Shown here: positions 21,859-34,413 of the stretch, in pieces
How the letters are laid out: each line of letters opens with the position of its first letter
How positions within the stretch are numbered: the first letter of the stretch is position 1
Source of the DNA: Russula earlei
Lineage: Eukaryota; Basidiomycota; Agaricomycetes; Russulales; Russulaceae
Direction: 5' to 3'
Assembly: GCA_025769875.1 (NCBI GenBank)
Contig: JAGFNK010000258.1
Location: 1 to 64,000 of the forward strand
Length of the DNA: 64,000 nucleotides
Made by a program: the position numbers and the translations under genes
The notes under the pieces: generated by a model
The model's input: only the letters and a program-made list of their open reading frames with translations
What the model was told of the DNA's origin: nothing
Database searches by the model: none

Positions 21859-23538
21859 TCAGAGGAGAGGACAGAGTGACTCACTAATAATCCTCCTCTG
21901 GCACTCGAGCTCTCCGAGGGGATTTATCTTGAGGTCCTGAGGTGACATTTGCATATCCATGACTATGACGTCCATTGTTACCTCCTCGTGAGTGGAGAAC
22001 GACGTCACAGGGTTTTGAGAGGCCCTCACGCTCGCCAACCTCTCGCGAATTGAGATGCGATTATTGAAAGACACGAGAAGGGTATTGGAATATCTTTCAA
22101 AAAGACGGATCTAGTCAGATATGTGCATGAAACGACGGTGGTGACCTTACACCTTCCCGAGTATGGAGGTACTGTAAAGGCGGAAAGTCCAATCGGTGAG
22201 AAAACAAGGGAATTGAAGCATCGACGACAGGATTGGATACGTACGGACAAACGAACCAGTTTGTGTCCTGTTGATTGTGTAGAGATGTCAATCATATGGG
22301 ACAGCTGCATATGACGCATGTAACTACTTACGGGGTACAAGGCGGCCATTACCAGCGATATGACGCTGACCGTGGCTAAACGAATGATAGATGAGCGTGG
22401 GTCATCAGGATTCCAGGCCACGGGCACGCTTACTTGTGATTATGTTTGTCTCGACTGTCAGTCTCACTATGCGTTCTAAGGCATGCCTACTGAAGAAGCC
22501 ATCACGGTCACTACCCCTTTGCCTTGTCAACTGAAGGGCCGGGATCGAACAATCAGATTCAAATGATACCCAAACTAGAGACGAAATCGGCCTACGTAGT
22601 ATATCATTGCGCTCGCAATACATATGTCAGAGATAGTGTTTCCGGCCATGCATGTCTGAAGGCAAACAGACATCTAGTTGAAGAGGTGGATATTGCTAAC
22701 TCGGGGACATTACCAGTAAGAACATCTTCAATACGAGTCCTGTGGCAAATTTCCCGCGGATACGCGACTGGTGAAGGTGAGCATGGTTACCTGTAATGGT
22801 AGAGGACGCTTACATAGGTACCCCCTCCGATGGCCGCTCCTGCACCGACAATGGAGCACTAAAGATATTATAAAGATAGATCTGATCCCAGATTTGGGAA
22901 AGAAGTTACCAGTGCGATGATCGCACATAGCCACAGTGCCTTTCTCTTGCTGAGTACGAATATTCGATACGCGAAAAAGAATTGAACGGTTAACGAAACC
23001 ACGCTTCCGATTACTGGCACATCGAAGAAGGCTAGATATGGCGAAGCAAGATGATCGAGATTGCCAAAGCCGCTGGCGAACCAGTAGTAGAGGTCTGCAC
23101 CGGTAAGTGCTGTTTGAAGTGTTTCCAAAAAGAAAAACCCATAGACTGCAAAGTAAAGTCAGAGCGAAGAAACCAGGACGAAGTAATGTATTTTCGTGCC
23201 CAAACATTTGACTAGTCTTTTATCGTCGGGAAAGTTGTAGCTGTATACGTCTTTAGCATCCGAAATGATGAGCGAGCTTAAGGTTTTTAGGAGAGATATC
23301 GCCGGTGCTCACAGGTCTGAACAACTAGAACACCATATAGGCACCAGTTAAAAACACCTCCTAGAAGCTAGGCGCGGAGAAGGCATGAAGGCGTGACTCG
23401 GAGGATGACATTCAACAGTCAAACCTACTGGGGACGCAGCTCTGAAGAGAAAGTATGAGGTCGACTGGTATGTAAAAGCAGATGGAAAAGTTCTTACATC
23501 TCTTCCACGTTTGGAGGGAGAGGTGGGACAGCTGACAT
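21859..23538 (-). CDS. DUF6534 membrane protein gene I
   Basis: Multi-exon gene, apparently intact. ATG at 23538 (MSAVPPLPPNVEE); exons 23498-23538, 23429-23441 (13-nt micro-exon), 23313-23367, 23200-23250 and 22910-23145 are in phase, followed by at least five more to a stop at 21859. Protein blocks in order: LLGGVFNWCLYGVLVVQTYVYSYNF; LETLQTALTGADLYYWFASGFG; PVIGSVVSLTVQFFFAYRI; CSIVGAGAAIGGGTY; NTISDICIASAMIYY; RIVRLTVETNIIT; SVISLVMAALYP; YSNTLLVSFNNR. These hydrophobic helices are those of the basidiomycete DUF6534 family, predicted multi-pass membrane proteins of unknown function. The intron at 23146-23199 uses a GC donor. Its paralogue at 25175-26869 shares the exon layout. The exact exons between 22800 and 22430 are my estimate. 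Confidence 0.78.
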
Positions 23539-24118
23539 GATTTGATGGATGGTGAACTTTGAACGAGCAGACGATAGATGACCGTCAAGGAAGGGGATTA
23601 CTGGGTCAATGCGTTGGTACTGGAGGACGGGGGCTTGGAGGATTTGTTGCTGACGATGAAGCTCGGACATTATATCGACGTGAGTCCATCCGGTGGGAAG
23701 ACAGCGTATAACGTGATGTTTGGCTTCTGAGCGGAGATATGTATTCCGTTTAGGTAAATCTTAGAAGACGGCGGCGAGGCTTGGGAAGTGAAGCGTGAGT
23801 TCCGCTCAGCTAATCGGAACCTAAGCTCTCAGCTGGGGCCCCTCGGAGAAAGATTGGAGCAGGATCCCTCCATCAATGATTGTGGCGTTTCATAGTGGTT
23901 CACACCACAGCAGATGATCACGACGAGCTATTAAACCGATTAATGATTAAGGGCTTTTAGGTTTGCTGGCCGTGATAACGCTCGGGATGGGAAAAGGAAA
24001 GCCGACCTACAGGATTTGGCGCAAAGTTGGTTGATGATTAAACCATCGGGACAGGTAAAACTAACATACACACGATGCCAGTGTCCGCGTCTGAGGACAT
24101 CCCTTATCAGTTGCAAGT

Positions 24119-24720
24119 TTGGGAGCCATTGGGGAAAACAAGCGCCCTCTGTTAACTCGAAGAGTAGGGACCTGTGACTGGCGATGTCCCTGGCATCGGA
24201 GCGCGAAGTGGTGTCAAGACATACCGCCGATATTGGACTTGATGGGTAGACACGATTTGTCAAACGAGACAGGTAAGGTATTAGAGTATCTGTCGAGGCT
24301 TCCACAATGTATATGTGCTTATTCTGATAAAAAAAGAAATATCCCTGCAGGTTTCCTTCCCAGAATGACCGTTCTGCGGGAATGAGGGCCAAGAAACATG
24401 AAGAGGGGGGAAGTGAGGAGAGTCCATATTTTGCGGGCAAGTGTACCAGTTCTCGCCCTGGTCAAATTAAGTCAACTGCGGAGCCGAGTGTAGTTATGGG
24501 AACGCTCACGGGAAATACGGTCCCCACTGGCACGAGAGCCAAAACTCTGTCAGAGTTCGTGGCAAACATGAATGGTATATGTACTCGTCAACAAATGAGT
24601 CTGAAAGGTTGATCTTGCGATTTTCACTAGGCATTGTCGTTGATAAAGCCAGCCATCTATTTTGCGTCTTCTTGATGGACGGAGGACGGACCAAAGTCGT
24701 CTGGACAATTACATAATAAT
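24119..24720 (-). pseudogene. DUF6534 gene IV, 3' fragment
   Basis: Only terminal exons can be seen. On the minus strand, a degenerate region corresponding to the RSTFQTHLLTS-like helix (24560-24680, broken by frameshifts) is followed by the last exon DRYSNTLPVSFDK at about 24230-24300. Collinear with the remnants at 27679-27995 and 33540-33994, so it belongs to a different subfamily from genes I and II. No 5' exons between here and gene II. Confidence 0.6.
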
Positions 24721-25174
24721 CGCGTGAAATCGTATTATAGCCAAATCGATTGCGAGGCTCGAATGGTTGTCGTTCATACTACTGTATCGCAATGTCTTAT
24801 GGGTTTCCCACTACCTTTTATGAACATACGCCTGTGGCAGTGCCAACAAGCCAAAGTACAAACAAGTCAGAGGGCCAACAAATACATAAATTCCACCAGT
24901 CAATGGGGCAGCTGCGTTCATAACGGAACGCTTCGACGAGAAACGCATGCAAGCATGGGATCCTGCTCTTGCATAACGATACACAAGATCATCGCCAAAA
25001 GGGGAAGACCGGCTTGCTGGGAGCCAACACAGAGGAATGCAGAGGCAAATTCCATATCCGCGATGAAACGAATGAAGCCATATGGATATAAGCCATCAGT
25101 TATTGGCGCCACGTCAGGGTATACATTAGTCATCAGATCAGGAATCATGCAAGGTCTGCAACACCGGAAGTTTT

Positions 25175-26869
25175 CTAAACAAGGGAGAGTGAGAGGAAAG
25201 GACAAAGCGGCTCACTAATGATCCTCCTCTGGGACTCGGGCTCTCCAAGGGGATTTATTTTGAGGTCTTGACGTGACTTCTGCATGTCCATGATTATGAC
25301 GTCCGTTGATGCCTCCTCGCGGGTGGTGGCAGTGGGGAACGACGTCACAGGGTATTGAGAGGCCCTCGAGTTCGTCGACCCCTCGCGAATTGAGATGCGA
25401 TTATTGAGAGACACGAGAAGTGTATTGGAATATCTTTAAAAAATACGGTTTCGGTCAGATATGTGTATGACGTCACGCTGGTGACCTTACATCTTCCCGA
25501 GTATGGAGGTGCTGTAAAAGCGGTAATTTCGATTGCTCAGATGACAAAGGATCGACGACAGAATTGGATACGTACGGGCATACAAACCAGTTTTTATCCT
25601 GTTGATTGTGTCAAGACGTCAATCTTGTAGGACAGCTGCACATGACACATGTAACTACTCACGGGAAACAAGGCAACCGTCAAAAGTGATACGATGCTGA
25701 CAGTGGCTAAACGAGTGGGAGATGAGCGAAAGTCATCAGAATACCAGGCCTCGGCACGGACGCGCTTACTTGTGATTATGTTCGTCTCGACTGTCAGTCT
25801 CACTATGCTTTCTAAGGCATGACTACTGTAGAAGACTTCACGGTCTCGAATATTTTGCTTCGTCAACTGCGGAGCCGGGATCGAACAATCAGTTTCAAAC
25901 GATACCCAAACTCGAGACGAAACCAGCTCACGTAGTACACCATAGCGGACGCAATACATATGTCAGAAATAGTGTTTCCGACAATCCACGTCTGTAGGGA
26001 AACAGCAATTTAGCTGGAGAGGTGTGGATCTTGCTTACTCGGTGACATTACCAGCATGACTATCTTCAAAGTTCGTCCGGTGGAAAATCTCCCGCGGACA
26101 TGCGCCTACTAACGGTGAGCATGTTTACCTGTGATGTGGGACGAAGGAAGCTTACATAGGTACCCCCTCCGATTGCCCCCATTGCACTGACAATGGAGAA
26201 CTACAGGGATGATAAGATGACTCTGAGACCCGATTTTGGGAAAGAAGTTACCAATGTAATGATTGCACATAGCCACAATGCTTTCCTCTTGCTGAGCACA
26301 AATATTCGATACATGAAAAAGAATTGAACGGTTAATGAAACCACAGTTCCGACTATAGGCACATCGAAGAAGCCAAGGTATGGCGAAGTAAGGTGATCGA
26401 GATTGCCGAAGCCTCTGACGAACCAATAGTAAAGGTCTGCGCCGTTTAGTGTTATTTGCAATGTTTCCAGGAAGAAAACGATATACACTGAAAAATTGCG
26501 TTAGAGAAAAGAATGTGGGACGAGTAATAATGTATTTTATTGCCTAGTAACTTGATAGGCCTTTTATCGCCAGGAAAGTTGTAGCTATACACGTCTACGA
26601 AAAGATGAGCGAGTTTATCGGGGTTACGAGTAATGTTGCTCACAGGTTTGGACAATCAGAACACCATATAGGCACCAGTTGAAAAGACCTCCAAGAAGCT
26701 ATGGACGGAGAAGGTATGAAGATGTGAGGATGAGATGGAAACGGTGGGAATTACTTCAGGTGCAGCTCTGGGGAGGGAATGATTAGGTCAACTGATAATA
26801 GGCTCTGAAGTAGTTGTACGAATCTTACATTTCTTCGACGTTCGGAAGGACAGGAGCGGCGGCTGACAT
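25175..26869 (-). CDS. DUF6534 membrane protein gene II
   Basis: Paralogue of gene I. ATG at 26869 (MSAAAPVLPNVEE); exon 1 26829-26869, 13-nt micro-exon 26755-26767, then LLGGLFNWCLYGVLIVQT, VYSYNFPGDKRPIKLL, FLETLQITLNGADLYYWFVRGFGNLDHL, PIVGTVVSLTVQFFFMYRIFVL, RIVRLTVETNIIT and the last exon YSNTLLVSLNNRISIRE, stop at 25175. The intron at 26488-26543 again has a GC donor. Flanking sequence on both sides is also homologous to gene I, so the duplication unit is about 3.3 kb and includes the 3' flank. Multi-pass membrane protein of unknown role. I see no certain disabling change but did not verify every exon. Confidence 0.72.
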
Positions 26870-27678
26870 GATCTATTGAATCATGAACTTTGAAAGAGCG
26901 GTCGATAGACGACAGTCGAGGACGGGGAGTACCACGTCTGTGCTCTGGCTCTAGAGGACGGGGCCCTGGAGAATTTGTGCCGATTGTGAGATGAGGACAT
27001 TATATCTAGCGGTAGCTCATCGAATGAAACAGTGTGATGTGTGATACTGTAAATATCGCGTTACAGTAAATTCAGACCGCAGCGGCAAGCCTTGGGAATG
27101 GAAGCACGAGTTTCAATTGGCACCAATGGGGCCTTGGGGCGGTACCACACTCGAATCTTGCTCCATGCACGTTGTAATCACCCACATGCCACAAAGGAAG
27201 GGTCCTTCATCAGTGATTGTGGCGTATCATGTTCAAAAAAAAATACCGCAGCATATGCGGCGTACTTTTAAGGTTTGACAGCTGCGACAGCGGCAACGTC
27301 GGTTAATGAATAAGCCATCGGAATATAATGTTCTCACGATGTGTGCCGCTTGCGTATTGTATTGAAAGGCCAGCACTCAACGTACTCAACATACTCAACG
27401 ACCGGTGGCATGGCAACATAAGCAGCATTCATTTTGATGAGAAGAGCAGGTCGTGGTTGAAAGTTCCTGTCTGCTCTCCTTTTGTCTCGTGCTTAAACGA
27501 CGATGAGTTCACCCCTCCAAGCCACGTAGCGGTAACACCCATTCGCCCACTCTATGCGGAACACCACTTCAACACACCGGTCACATATTAGGAGCGGTCA
27601 GTGTCACGGTAGCGTGCGACATCATCCAAATATCCTGTCCCCTCGCAGATCATTTGTCCGCCATCTTTGCCATAAAAA

Positions 27679-27995
27679 TCAGTCATGAACAGTGCGAGAC
27701 GATACTACATGTTGCTCGCGGATGGCCGTTTTGTTCTTGATTCCAAGGCCCAGTGTCTGTGTTGGACTTGATATTATTTCAGTCGGGGTCACCATTCGGA
27801 TCGGGATACGGTTGTTCAATGAGACAAGTGGAGCGTTAGAGTATCTGCCAAATTGTCTCCATGTATTCAGTGGGGAAAGATGCAATATTCTTACAGTTTT
27901 CCAAGAATGGCCATTCTGCTAGTCTCGGTTCCAGACGTTTCTATCTCGGACGGGAGAATCCGAGGGAGGTTGAATCGGAGTGCGAACAATAGATG
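27679..27995 (-). pseudogene. DUF6534 gene V, 3' part
   Basis: The last exon (GRYSNAPLVSLNNRIPIR, about 27790-27860) and sequence upstream to 27995. The gene is then cut by the inverted-repeat and pogo insertions (28005-33475). It continues collinearly at 33540-33994, where a copia element cuts it again. Compare the uninterrupted order in 24119-24720. Confidence 0.62.
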
Positions 27996-28004
27996 AAATT
28001 GTTT

Positions 28005-29412
28005 GATAGAACGTCTGGTGACTTTCGTATGTGGGTGTGGGTAACTGATCATGTGACCTTGTTGCGTATGATCCACATACTTGTATATCGACACGTACCT
28101 GTGCATACAGCCTGCCGCTTGCAATGTCCACTGTCCCTTCTGACGGTGACACTTCAGATTCTGACCACAAAGCACATGAGGATGCTGCACCTGAACGAGC
28201 CCCAAAATCTGACCCCCACATCCGACAAACTGACCAATGTCGACAATTTCTGGAGGATACTGGCGACATTTCTGACCGCGTGCTACAGGTTCTAATTCCT
28301 GGACGGCTCTAGCAACATTTCTAATTGTGTGCTACAGGTTCTTGATCTGATGGATAAGCTACACCTCAATCTTCCTTTGTTTCTTTGGGCAATCAGTAGC
28401 TTTGATCCAAGGGCGGGTAGGGACAGGAAGGAACCGAGAGCAAGGTCGTGCTCCGGGACACAATGCTTAGATGTGTCGGACCCGAGCGCGAGAGGGGATG
28501 TGTGGACGACGTGATTCAATTTCCTGAGCTAAATCTGTTACATTCGAGATGGTAGTTACTTGTTCTTATATACGAAGGTGTCCTGTTCCTCCGACTTCAA
28601 GTCCGCGAGCGCAGGGTGGTGCGGCGATGATGTAGGGGCGAGACGCTGTGGGCAGCGAGCCCTCCGGTAAGGCGATGATGACGACATGTGTGCGTCATTT
28701 GGGTCTTGTGCATAGATGTGTGGCGGAGGCAAGGGCGATGCTTGAGAGTCGGTCCCAGAGGGGCGAGAACATAAACACAAGGAAGGGGGGAAAGCATGAG
28801 ATGGATAAAGGAGACTAGTGGCGCAGGGGATAGATGTAGGCGAGAGAGCGCGAGGCGTTGGGCGGCGAGGCGAGTGACATCGACGGCGATTGACTTGAGC
28901 CGTTGTCGCAGTTCCCGGGCGCGGAGTGGGGAACAAAGTGATGACGTCGAGAGGGGAACGCGAGAAGGAGAGAGAAAGAGAGAGGGAAAGATGAAAGAGA
29001 GGGAAGGAGGACGTGTGGGCGAGGGACGTGTGAGAGGGGGCGAGTGCAAGTCATGTGAGTTTCCCAGCCAGCGGGCTCACACACCTTACAGCATGTAACG
29101 ATTTCACCACGCGAACACATTTCTAACTGCTGGGAGGGTGATATGGAATAAAAGAAAGAGGGGGATATCCTTGAACTGGATATGCTGCACCATATTGCAC
29201 AGGATGAGGGTAATATTGAATAGAATAGTGGATTGTCGACTGAGGCACAGTTTGACGACTGGGACTCAGAGCTGGATATATGGGATGGTCCAAGTCCAAC
29301 ATGATCCTATGAGTAGAAATGAATGCATCGATATACCACATAGATAGTACGCAACAAGGTCACATGATCAGTTACCCACACCCACCCATATGAAAGTCAC
29401 CAGACGTTCTAT
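28005..29412. mobile_element. inverted-repeat element, about 1.4 kb
   Basis: Arms of about 65 bp at 28005-28069 and 29347-29412 are near-perfect reverse complements (containing GTAACTGATCATGTGACC). The interior is GC-rich from 28400 to 29100, with open frames in every direction and no recognisable protein. A non-autonomous DNA transposon or foldback element is likely. Target duplication not identified, because the arms merge with sequence resembling the DUF6534 exon. Confidence 0.55.
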
Positions 29413-31816
29413 CTCGAACAGTACTAACACTGCCATGATGTTCGGACAGGTACCCTGGTTCGGACACTTGAGATCTCTCCCTCGATCCAAGCTCAATCAG
29501 CATAAAAACTCTCATAGCACTTATTATACTGTATCTTAATGTATCCAATAAATCTTTTTACTGAAAGCCTTTGTGGTTTGTTGAGATCAAAAAATAGCAG
29601 TTGGTCACACCTGCCGACCAAAGCCGCATCGGAGTTTCTATGGCTCCAAAATAGGTTAGATATGGATCTGGTGATCATGGCTAGCTATATACATAAAAGG
29701 AAATAACCAATTAATTTAATGACATCTTATCTATAGCAGCACACATACTGTATGCGTTCGGCACACATACAGTAGTAGCACAACGTGACACAACACGCTA
29801 GTGCACTAGCATGAATGAAGTTGCATATCGCGTCGCATCTCTGTTGACTGTTAAATCATGGCACCTGTGAGACGAAAAACAACACACCAGCGAGATAAGC
29901 ATACAAATGACCCAAACTACGAAAACAACATTCAAGCAGCAATACAAGGCATAAACTCAGGGAGATATAGATCATTTAGAGCTGCTGCAAGGGACACAGA
30001 AGTAAGTTGCACTGGACCATTCACATTACTTCTACTCAACAGGCAACCTAGATCCCACTCTCAACTCTGACAGATCGTGCCAAGGGCCACCATGCAAGTT
30101 ATGCCAAAGCAGCAGCCAAAAGGCAACTGCTTGATACTCCACAAGAAACAGCACTTATCCATTGGGTTAAGCAACAAGCATCAATGGGTGTGCCATATAC
30201 AGCAAAGGAGATCCAAGCAGAGGCTTCTGCAATTGTGGACAAGAATGTGTCAAAGAGATGGCACAGAAACCTAGCCAAATGACATCCAGATCTGTGCTCT
30301 GCAAAGCCTGTACGGCTTGATCCAAAACGCGCCAAGAACTTCAATAAAACAGTCATTGATGACTACTTCAAGAAGCCAGAAGGGCTCCATGCAAGTTTCC
30401 CTGGTGGGATCCCCCCAGAACACATCTGGAATATGGACGAGAAGGGGATACAAATGGGAGGTGGTCGAAAAAAGAGTGGAAGGAAGTACTACTATCTCAA
30501 GAGCCAGCAGACTAAATACCGCCTCCAGAGTGATAATCTGGAGCTGGTTACAGTTATTGAATGTGTTTCAGCTGCTGGGGAGGTGGTTCCACCATCATTC
30601 TGTCTCCAAGATGGCTGCATGCCTGACATGAGACACTATCTTCGGGATGATGAGTGGGGCAGGTATGTGCCTTATCAGTTTGTCATGTGTACTAGTTTCT
30701 GATGATCAATCAAGTCTCTATGTGTCCAAATCAGGATGGACTGATGCCTTCAATTGCGAAAATTGGATCCACCAGGTCTTTATCCCATATGCAAAGGCAC
30801 ATCAAGTGGACAATACAAAGCCAATTGTCCTCACAATGGATGGACATCAGACACATGAAATGCCCAAAATAAAGCAGATGATCTACGAACATCTTGACCA
30901 GGAAAACATTGAAATAATCATATTCTGCTTTCCTGCCAAGACAACACATAAATGCCAGCCATTAGATGTGAAGATCTTTGCATCTGTTGATCGCAAATGG
31001 CAGGACACTTGTGCTGATTATGCCAGGTGTGGTATTCCAATCAATCGCTTTACAGTGATTCCTGCATATATCCATGGTACTAGGGGTGTCTTTACCAAAG
31101 ATCTCATCGCTTCAGCATTCAAAGCAACTGGCCTCTACCCTGTCAATCGTGCAGTCTTCACTGAGGAAGATTTTGCTCCCAGTCAAGCCTCATCCACGAT
31201 TGCTCATGTCCCCACATCATTCCCATCAGAATTCCCCTCATCTGACCCAATAGATCCCTCAGATAATGATTGGTGCCCAAGATCGGACTCAGATTACTCC
31301 GATCCTGGGGACAGTGACCAAGATATGAACGCATCAGATCCAGATCTTGTGGAATCAGCTAATGATCCTCCACAATCCAATCTGCCATTTGAAGCGACAG
31401 ATGGGGAGCCTGGAGATGCTACTTCTGGATTCATGATCGCCTTAGCCAATCTGGAGTCAGAAGCACATCATATAACACGCTCTACAACAGCTGATCTTGC
31501 GATTGAAGCACTGATTACTCCGAAAATTGTCTCATTTGAAGAAGATAGAGGACTATCTCACAAGGATCTCTTAACAAAACTAAGGCTGGTCCAGACACAG
31601 CTCCTCAACACCCAGCAAGCCCTTGGTCACACCATCTCCCAGCTTAGTGCAGCAAATGCACACTGCACCTCAATCAACCAAGAGCTGCAGATTGTCAGGG
31701 TGCAGCTGGACAATGTACAGAAAAGGAAGCAGCATGGGTCAACAAAGATCAAGGCATGCTTTGTAACATCAAGAGGACTCCGTGCTGAATTTGAGAAGGA
31801 GGATGCTGAAAGAACT

Positions 31817-32332
31817 TGTTAAGATCTGACGGATCTTAGTACCGACTCTTTAGTGAAAGAGTTGCTTGATATAGTTCAAGCACTAGACTTCGAACCCTTT
31901 GATATTATCTCAGGAAGATTGAATGTAGAAAAGAGAGGGACCTCTTTCAGTTTAGAGTCTGCACTATAACTTTGTTTAGATTGGTTGACAAGATGGTTGT
32001 CTTGTTAAAAGAGTAAGTCGAGCGTAAGGCTCGACTTCTTGGTACCACAGACTATTTATACGATATCTCGATAACTGCTGATTCGATTCGTATGAAACTC
32101 GAGGTGCACATAGCTGAGAACCAGTAGTATCCAAATACAGAAAGCGCAATTCAGAATGTTAGAAATGACTCATGCGTGAGTCATTCTTTCCTAGTATCTG
32201 TCATGAATCAGTAAGCAATCAGTAAGCAATCAGTAAGCAATCAGTAAGCAAGATCGATAAGCAGACACATAAGTAATCACAGATGAGTCAGCGGAAACAG
32301 ATGACAGCCGGAGAATCAAGAGAATCTTAACA
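31817..32332 (-). repeat. solo LTR, gypsy type (516 bp), TSD GAACT
   Basis: Flanked by GAACT at 31812-31816 and 32333-32337; ends TGTTAAG...CTTAACA. On the minus strand TATAAATAG (about 32062) precedes a GTCGAGCC...CGACTT start region. Deleting it with one duplication rejoins the pogo transposase frame as EDAERTECKH. U3 holds the inverted pair AATGACTCA/TGAGTCATT around 32163-32185. Confidence 0.95.
32206..32249 (+). repeat. 11-bp tandem repeat, 4 units
   Basis: AATCAGTAAGC repeated four times without change inside the U3 part of the solo LTR; possible upstream activating repeats. Confidence 0.9.
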
Positions 32333-33097
32333 GAACTGAATGCAAACACATTGCTGCTGAGAAGCACCAGAAACGAGAGGCTGAGCAGGCACAACATGAA
32401 CTTCAGGTTGTGCATGATGCTTCAAACCAATCATTCAAAGGACGGCTGGCTTCTTATAAGAAGGATGATCTCTGAGCACTTGCCCTTGCTCTCAGACTGT
32501 CAGATAAAGGGACAAATGCAGAAATACTATCTCACATCAAGGACCACTTTGATCAACACCCAGATCTTCAGATCAATCCACGGTTTTCTGGGTTATTCAC
32601 TTGATCATCACATCACACCACTCGAGACACAAGCATTACTAAGGCACCATCAGACAGGGAATCTTGTGTGGGACCCTCCCTAACTCATTTACAGCCTCCT
32701 GATGCAAATGTGGCCTCAAGTTCGTCCGGTGTTCAGCTCAATTACGCCCAGAAGTACCCCACATATGTGTCTTATCATTCTGGGCTGCATCTTCCTGGGC
32801 CAGTTCCAAATCTCAATCTTGATTCTAATCAGGAAACATTTTAATGACGTTCAGCCCCTTGTTTTGTCATAACTTTACAAAATCACCCATTTGATTGAAT
32901 CTTATCACACTTAGAGGCCATCTAATTGATATCTAATGTACATACAATTGGTACAACTGTGTAGCGTGCATCACACACATTTAGCACTTGCCAAGCGGAG
33001 TTACATTGGCTCGGCAGAGTTATAAACAAGTCCGTGACATTGTGTGACTGTCCGAACCAGGGTACCTGTCCGAACATCATGGCAGTGTTAGTAGTCT

Positions 33098-33475
33098 TGT
33101 TCAAAGCTGGAGCTGTGGAAGTTGCAGCATCACAGGCAGCTATTATATGAGCATGAATTTGAGTCTCTGCTGTCACCCTCACTAGAGCATGACTTTTGTG
33201 CAATTATCCAATCATCTCTTCATGTCTGCCACCAGATGAGTTTCCCATTACCAGCAGTCCAATTGATCTCAGGGACAGAACCATAACAAGGGGGAATTAG
33301 TAAATATAGATAGAAACAATGAGTGACAAGAGTTAGGCAGGTTTACCAGAGGAGCGATGGCACACGTTGGGTACACCTCAGTCACACTGAGTCACAGAGC
33401 GGAGGCTCAAACTCAGGCTCATGTAATATGCTGCGCTGCGACGCTGCGACTTCCACAGCTCCAGCTTTGCTTGTT
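33098..33475. mobile_element. MITE-like element with long imperfect inverted repeats
   Basis: Left arm 33098-33172 and right arm 33396-33475 are imperfect reverse complements (AAGCTGGAGCTGTGGAAG core). 378 bp long with no open frame. It abuts the right end of the pogo element. Confidence 0.6.
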
Positions 33476-33539
33476 CATCTATTTTTCGCACTCCAATTCA
33501 ACCTCACTCAGATTCTCCTGTCCGAGATAGAACGTCTGG

Positions 33540-33994
33540 AACCGAGACTACCATTCTGCGTGGTTGAAGATTGGCAGCCCAGGGGCAACTGGTTGAGGAC
33601 ATGAGAAAATGAGATGAATTGGTAACTTACGGGCAAGTGCACCAGACCTGGTTCTGCTTAAAATTACCTTGACTATGAAGCTGAGTGCCATGATGGGGTT
33701 GCTCACAGGAAATATGAACCATAAGATGAGAAACCATTCTGCTATATGTGTCAGAGCGGTGGCTGAACATGAAGGGTATATGTACTCGTCAACAAGTTGG
33801 TCTCAATGGTTAATCTCACAATTTTCACAAGGACATTGCTACTAAAAATGCCAGCCATCTCTTTACGCCTTTTTGTCAACTGTGGTTTTGGGGGCCAGAA
33901 TCAGCTCTGCTTGGTCCAACTGCTAAGCAAACAAATGATTAGGTAGTGAAGCATTGCAGAGGCGATGACAGTGTCAGCTGCAGCATCCCCTATC
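33540..33994 (-). pseudogene. DUF6534 gene V, middle exons
   Basis: Minus strand can be read as DAAADTVIASAMLHYL (about 33930-33985) and LTKRRKEMAGIFSSN then VRLTIETNLLTS (about 33790-33890), the last helices of a DUF6534 protein, with an intron between. It is cut at 33994 by the copia element, whose target duplication lies here. Continues at 27995 beyond the DNA-transposon stack. Confidence 0.65.
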
Positions 33995-34413
33995 TGTTGA
34001 GATAAAGAGTAGCCAAGGCGTTGATGCGTTGGCCCAAACTGTCCAGGCGGCCCATAGGCCCAGACCACATAAGTGTTTCAGCTCAGTTGCTGCAAATTGA
34101 TAGTGTGATCTAAGACAATTGGCAGCTAGCACAAAGTGATCATGAAAACAATTTGATAGTTACTACAGATAAAATAATTAGGGACACTCTCAGATACATA
34201 AGAGCATTGTACATACAGTAGATACTTCAGTTTTGTCTCACAGAAACTGAAGTAAGTACTTACTATCTCACAATCTTATCAGTAGCTGATTACACGTTGT
34301 AGTAAAGTTTTATTAGGTAAATATGACACAAGCAGTTTTGTCTCACAGAAACTGAATAAAGTTTTATTAGATCTATTATGATCTAATCTACCTTATCACT
34401 GTGTGATTCAACA
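33995..34413 (+). repeat. copia 5' LTR (419 bp) with primer site
   Basis: TGTTGAGATAAAG...GATTCAACA, then primer site GGTTATGGGCCCTG at 34414-34427, identical to that of the copia element at 16460. Contains two diverged copies of a block with GTTTTGTCTCACAGAAACTGAA. Confidence 0.92.

Larger units (their letters stand above)
29858..32844 (+). pseudogene. pogo transposase with C-terminal SAP-like domain
   Basis: ATG at 29858. Exon 1 29858-30001; intron 30002-30051 (50 bp); exon 2 30052-30662; intron 30663-30714 (52 bp); exon 3 from 30715. N-terminal psq-type helix-turn-helix (NIQAAIQGINSGRYRSFRAAA), then the DDE_1 core: IWNMDEKG (first Asp), LTMDGHQTHE (second Asp) and QPLDVKIF (third Asp). 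An acidic Ser/Asp-rich linker and a coiled coil follow. The frame continues after the solo LTR (31817-32332) with more coiled coil and a SAP-like domain, DDL.ALALALRLSDKGTNAEIL. TGA stops at 30280, 32473 and 32602 each stand where CGA (Arg) is plausible. Cuts and moves the element at TA sites; this copy is dead. Confidence 0.9.
29424..33091 (+). mobile_element. pogo-family DNA transposon, complete ends
   Basis: Terminal inverted repeats of 43 bp (29424-29466, 33049-33091) are identical base for base. They begin CTAACACTGCCATG and are flanked by TA (29422-29423, 33092-33093), the pogo/Tc1 target duplication. One transposase gene fills the interior; a solo LTR has entered it. Confidence 0.93.

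Noticed and set aside
28597..29049. 150-codon minus frame in the GC-rich interior of the inverted-repeat element
   Set aside because: Low complexity, overlapped by equal frames on both strands, no motif.
32206..32249. CRISPR-like short repeat array
   Set aside because: Four contiguous 11-bp units without spacers in an LTR of a eukaryote; a simple tandem repeat.
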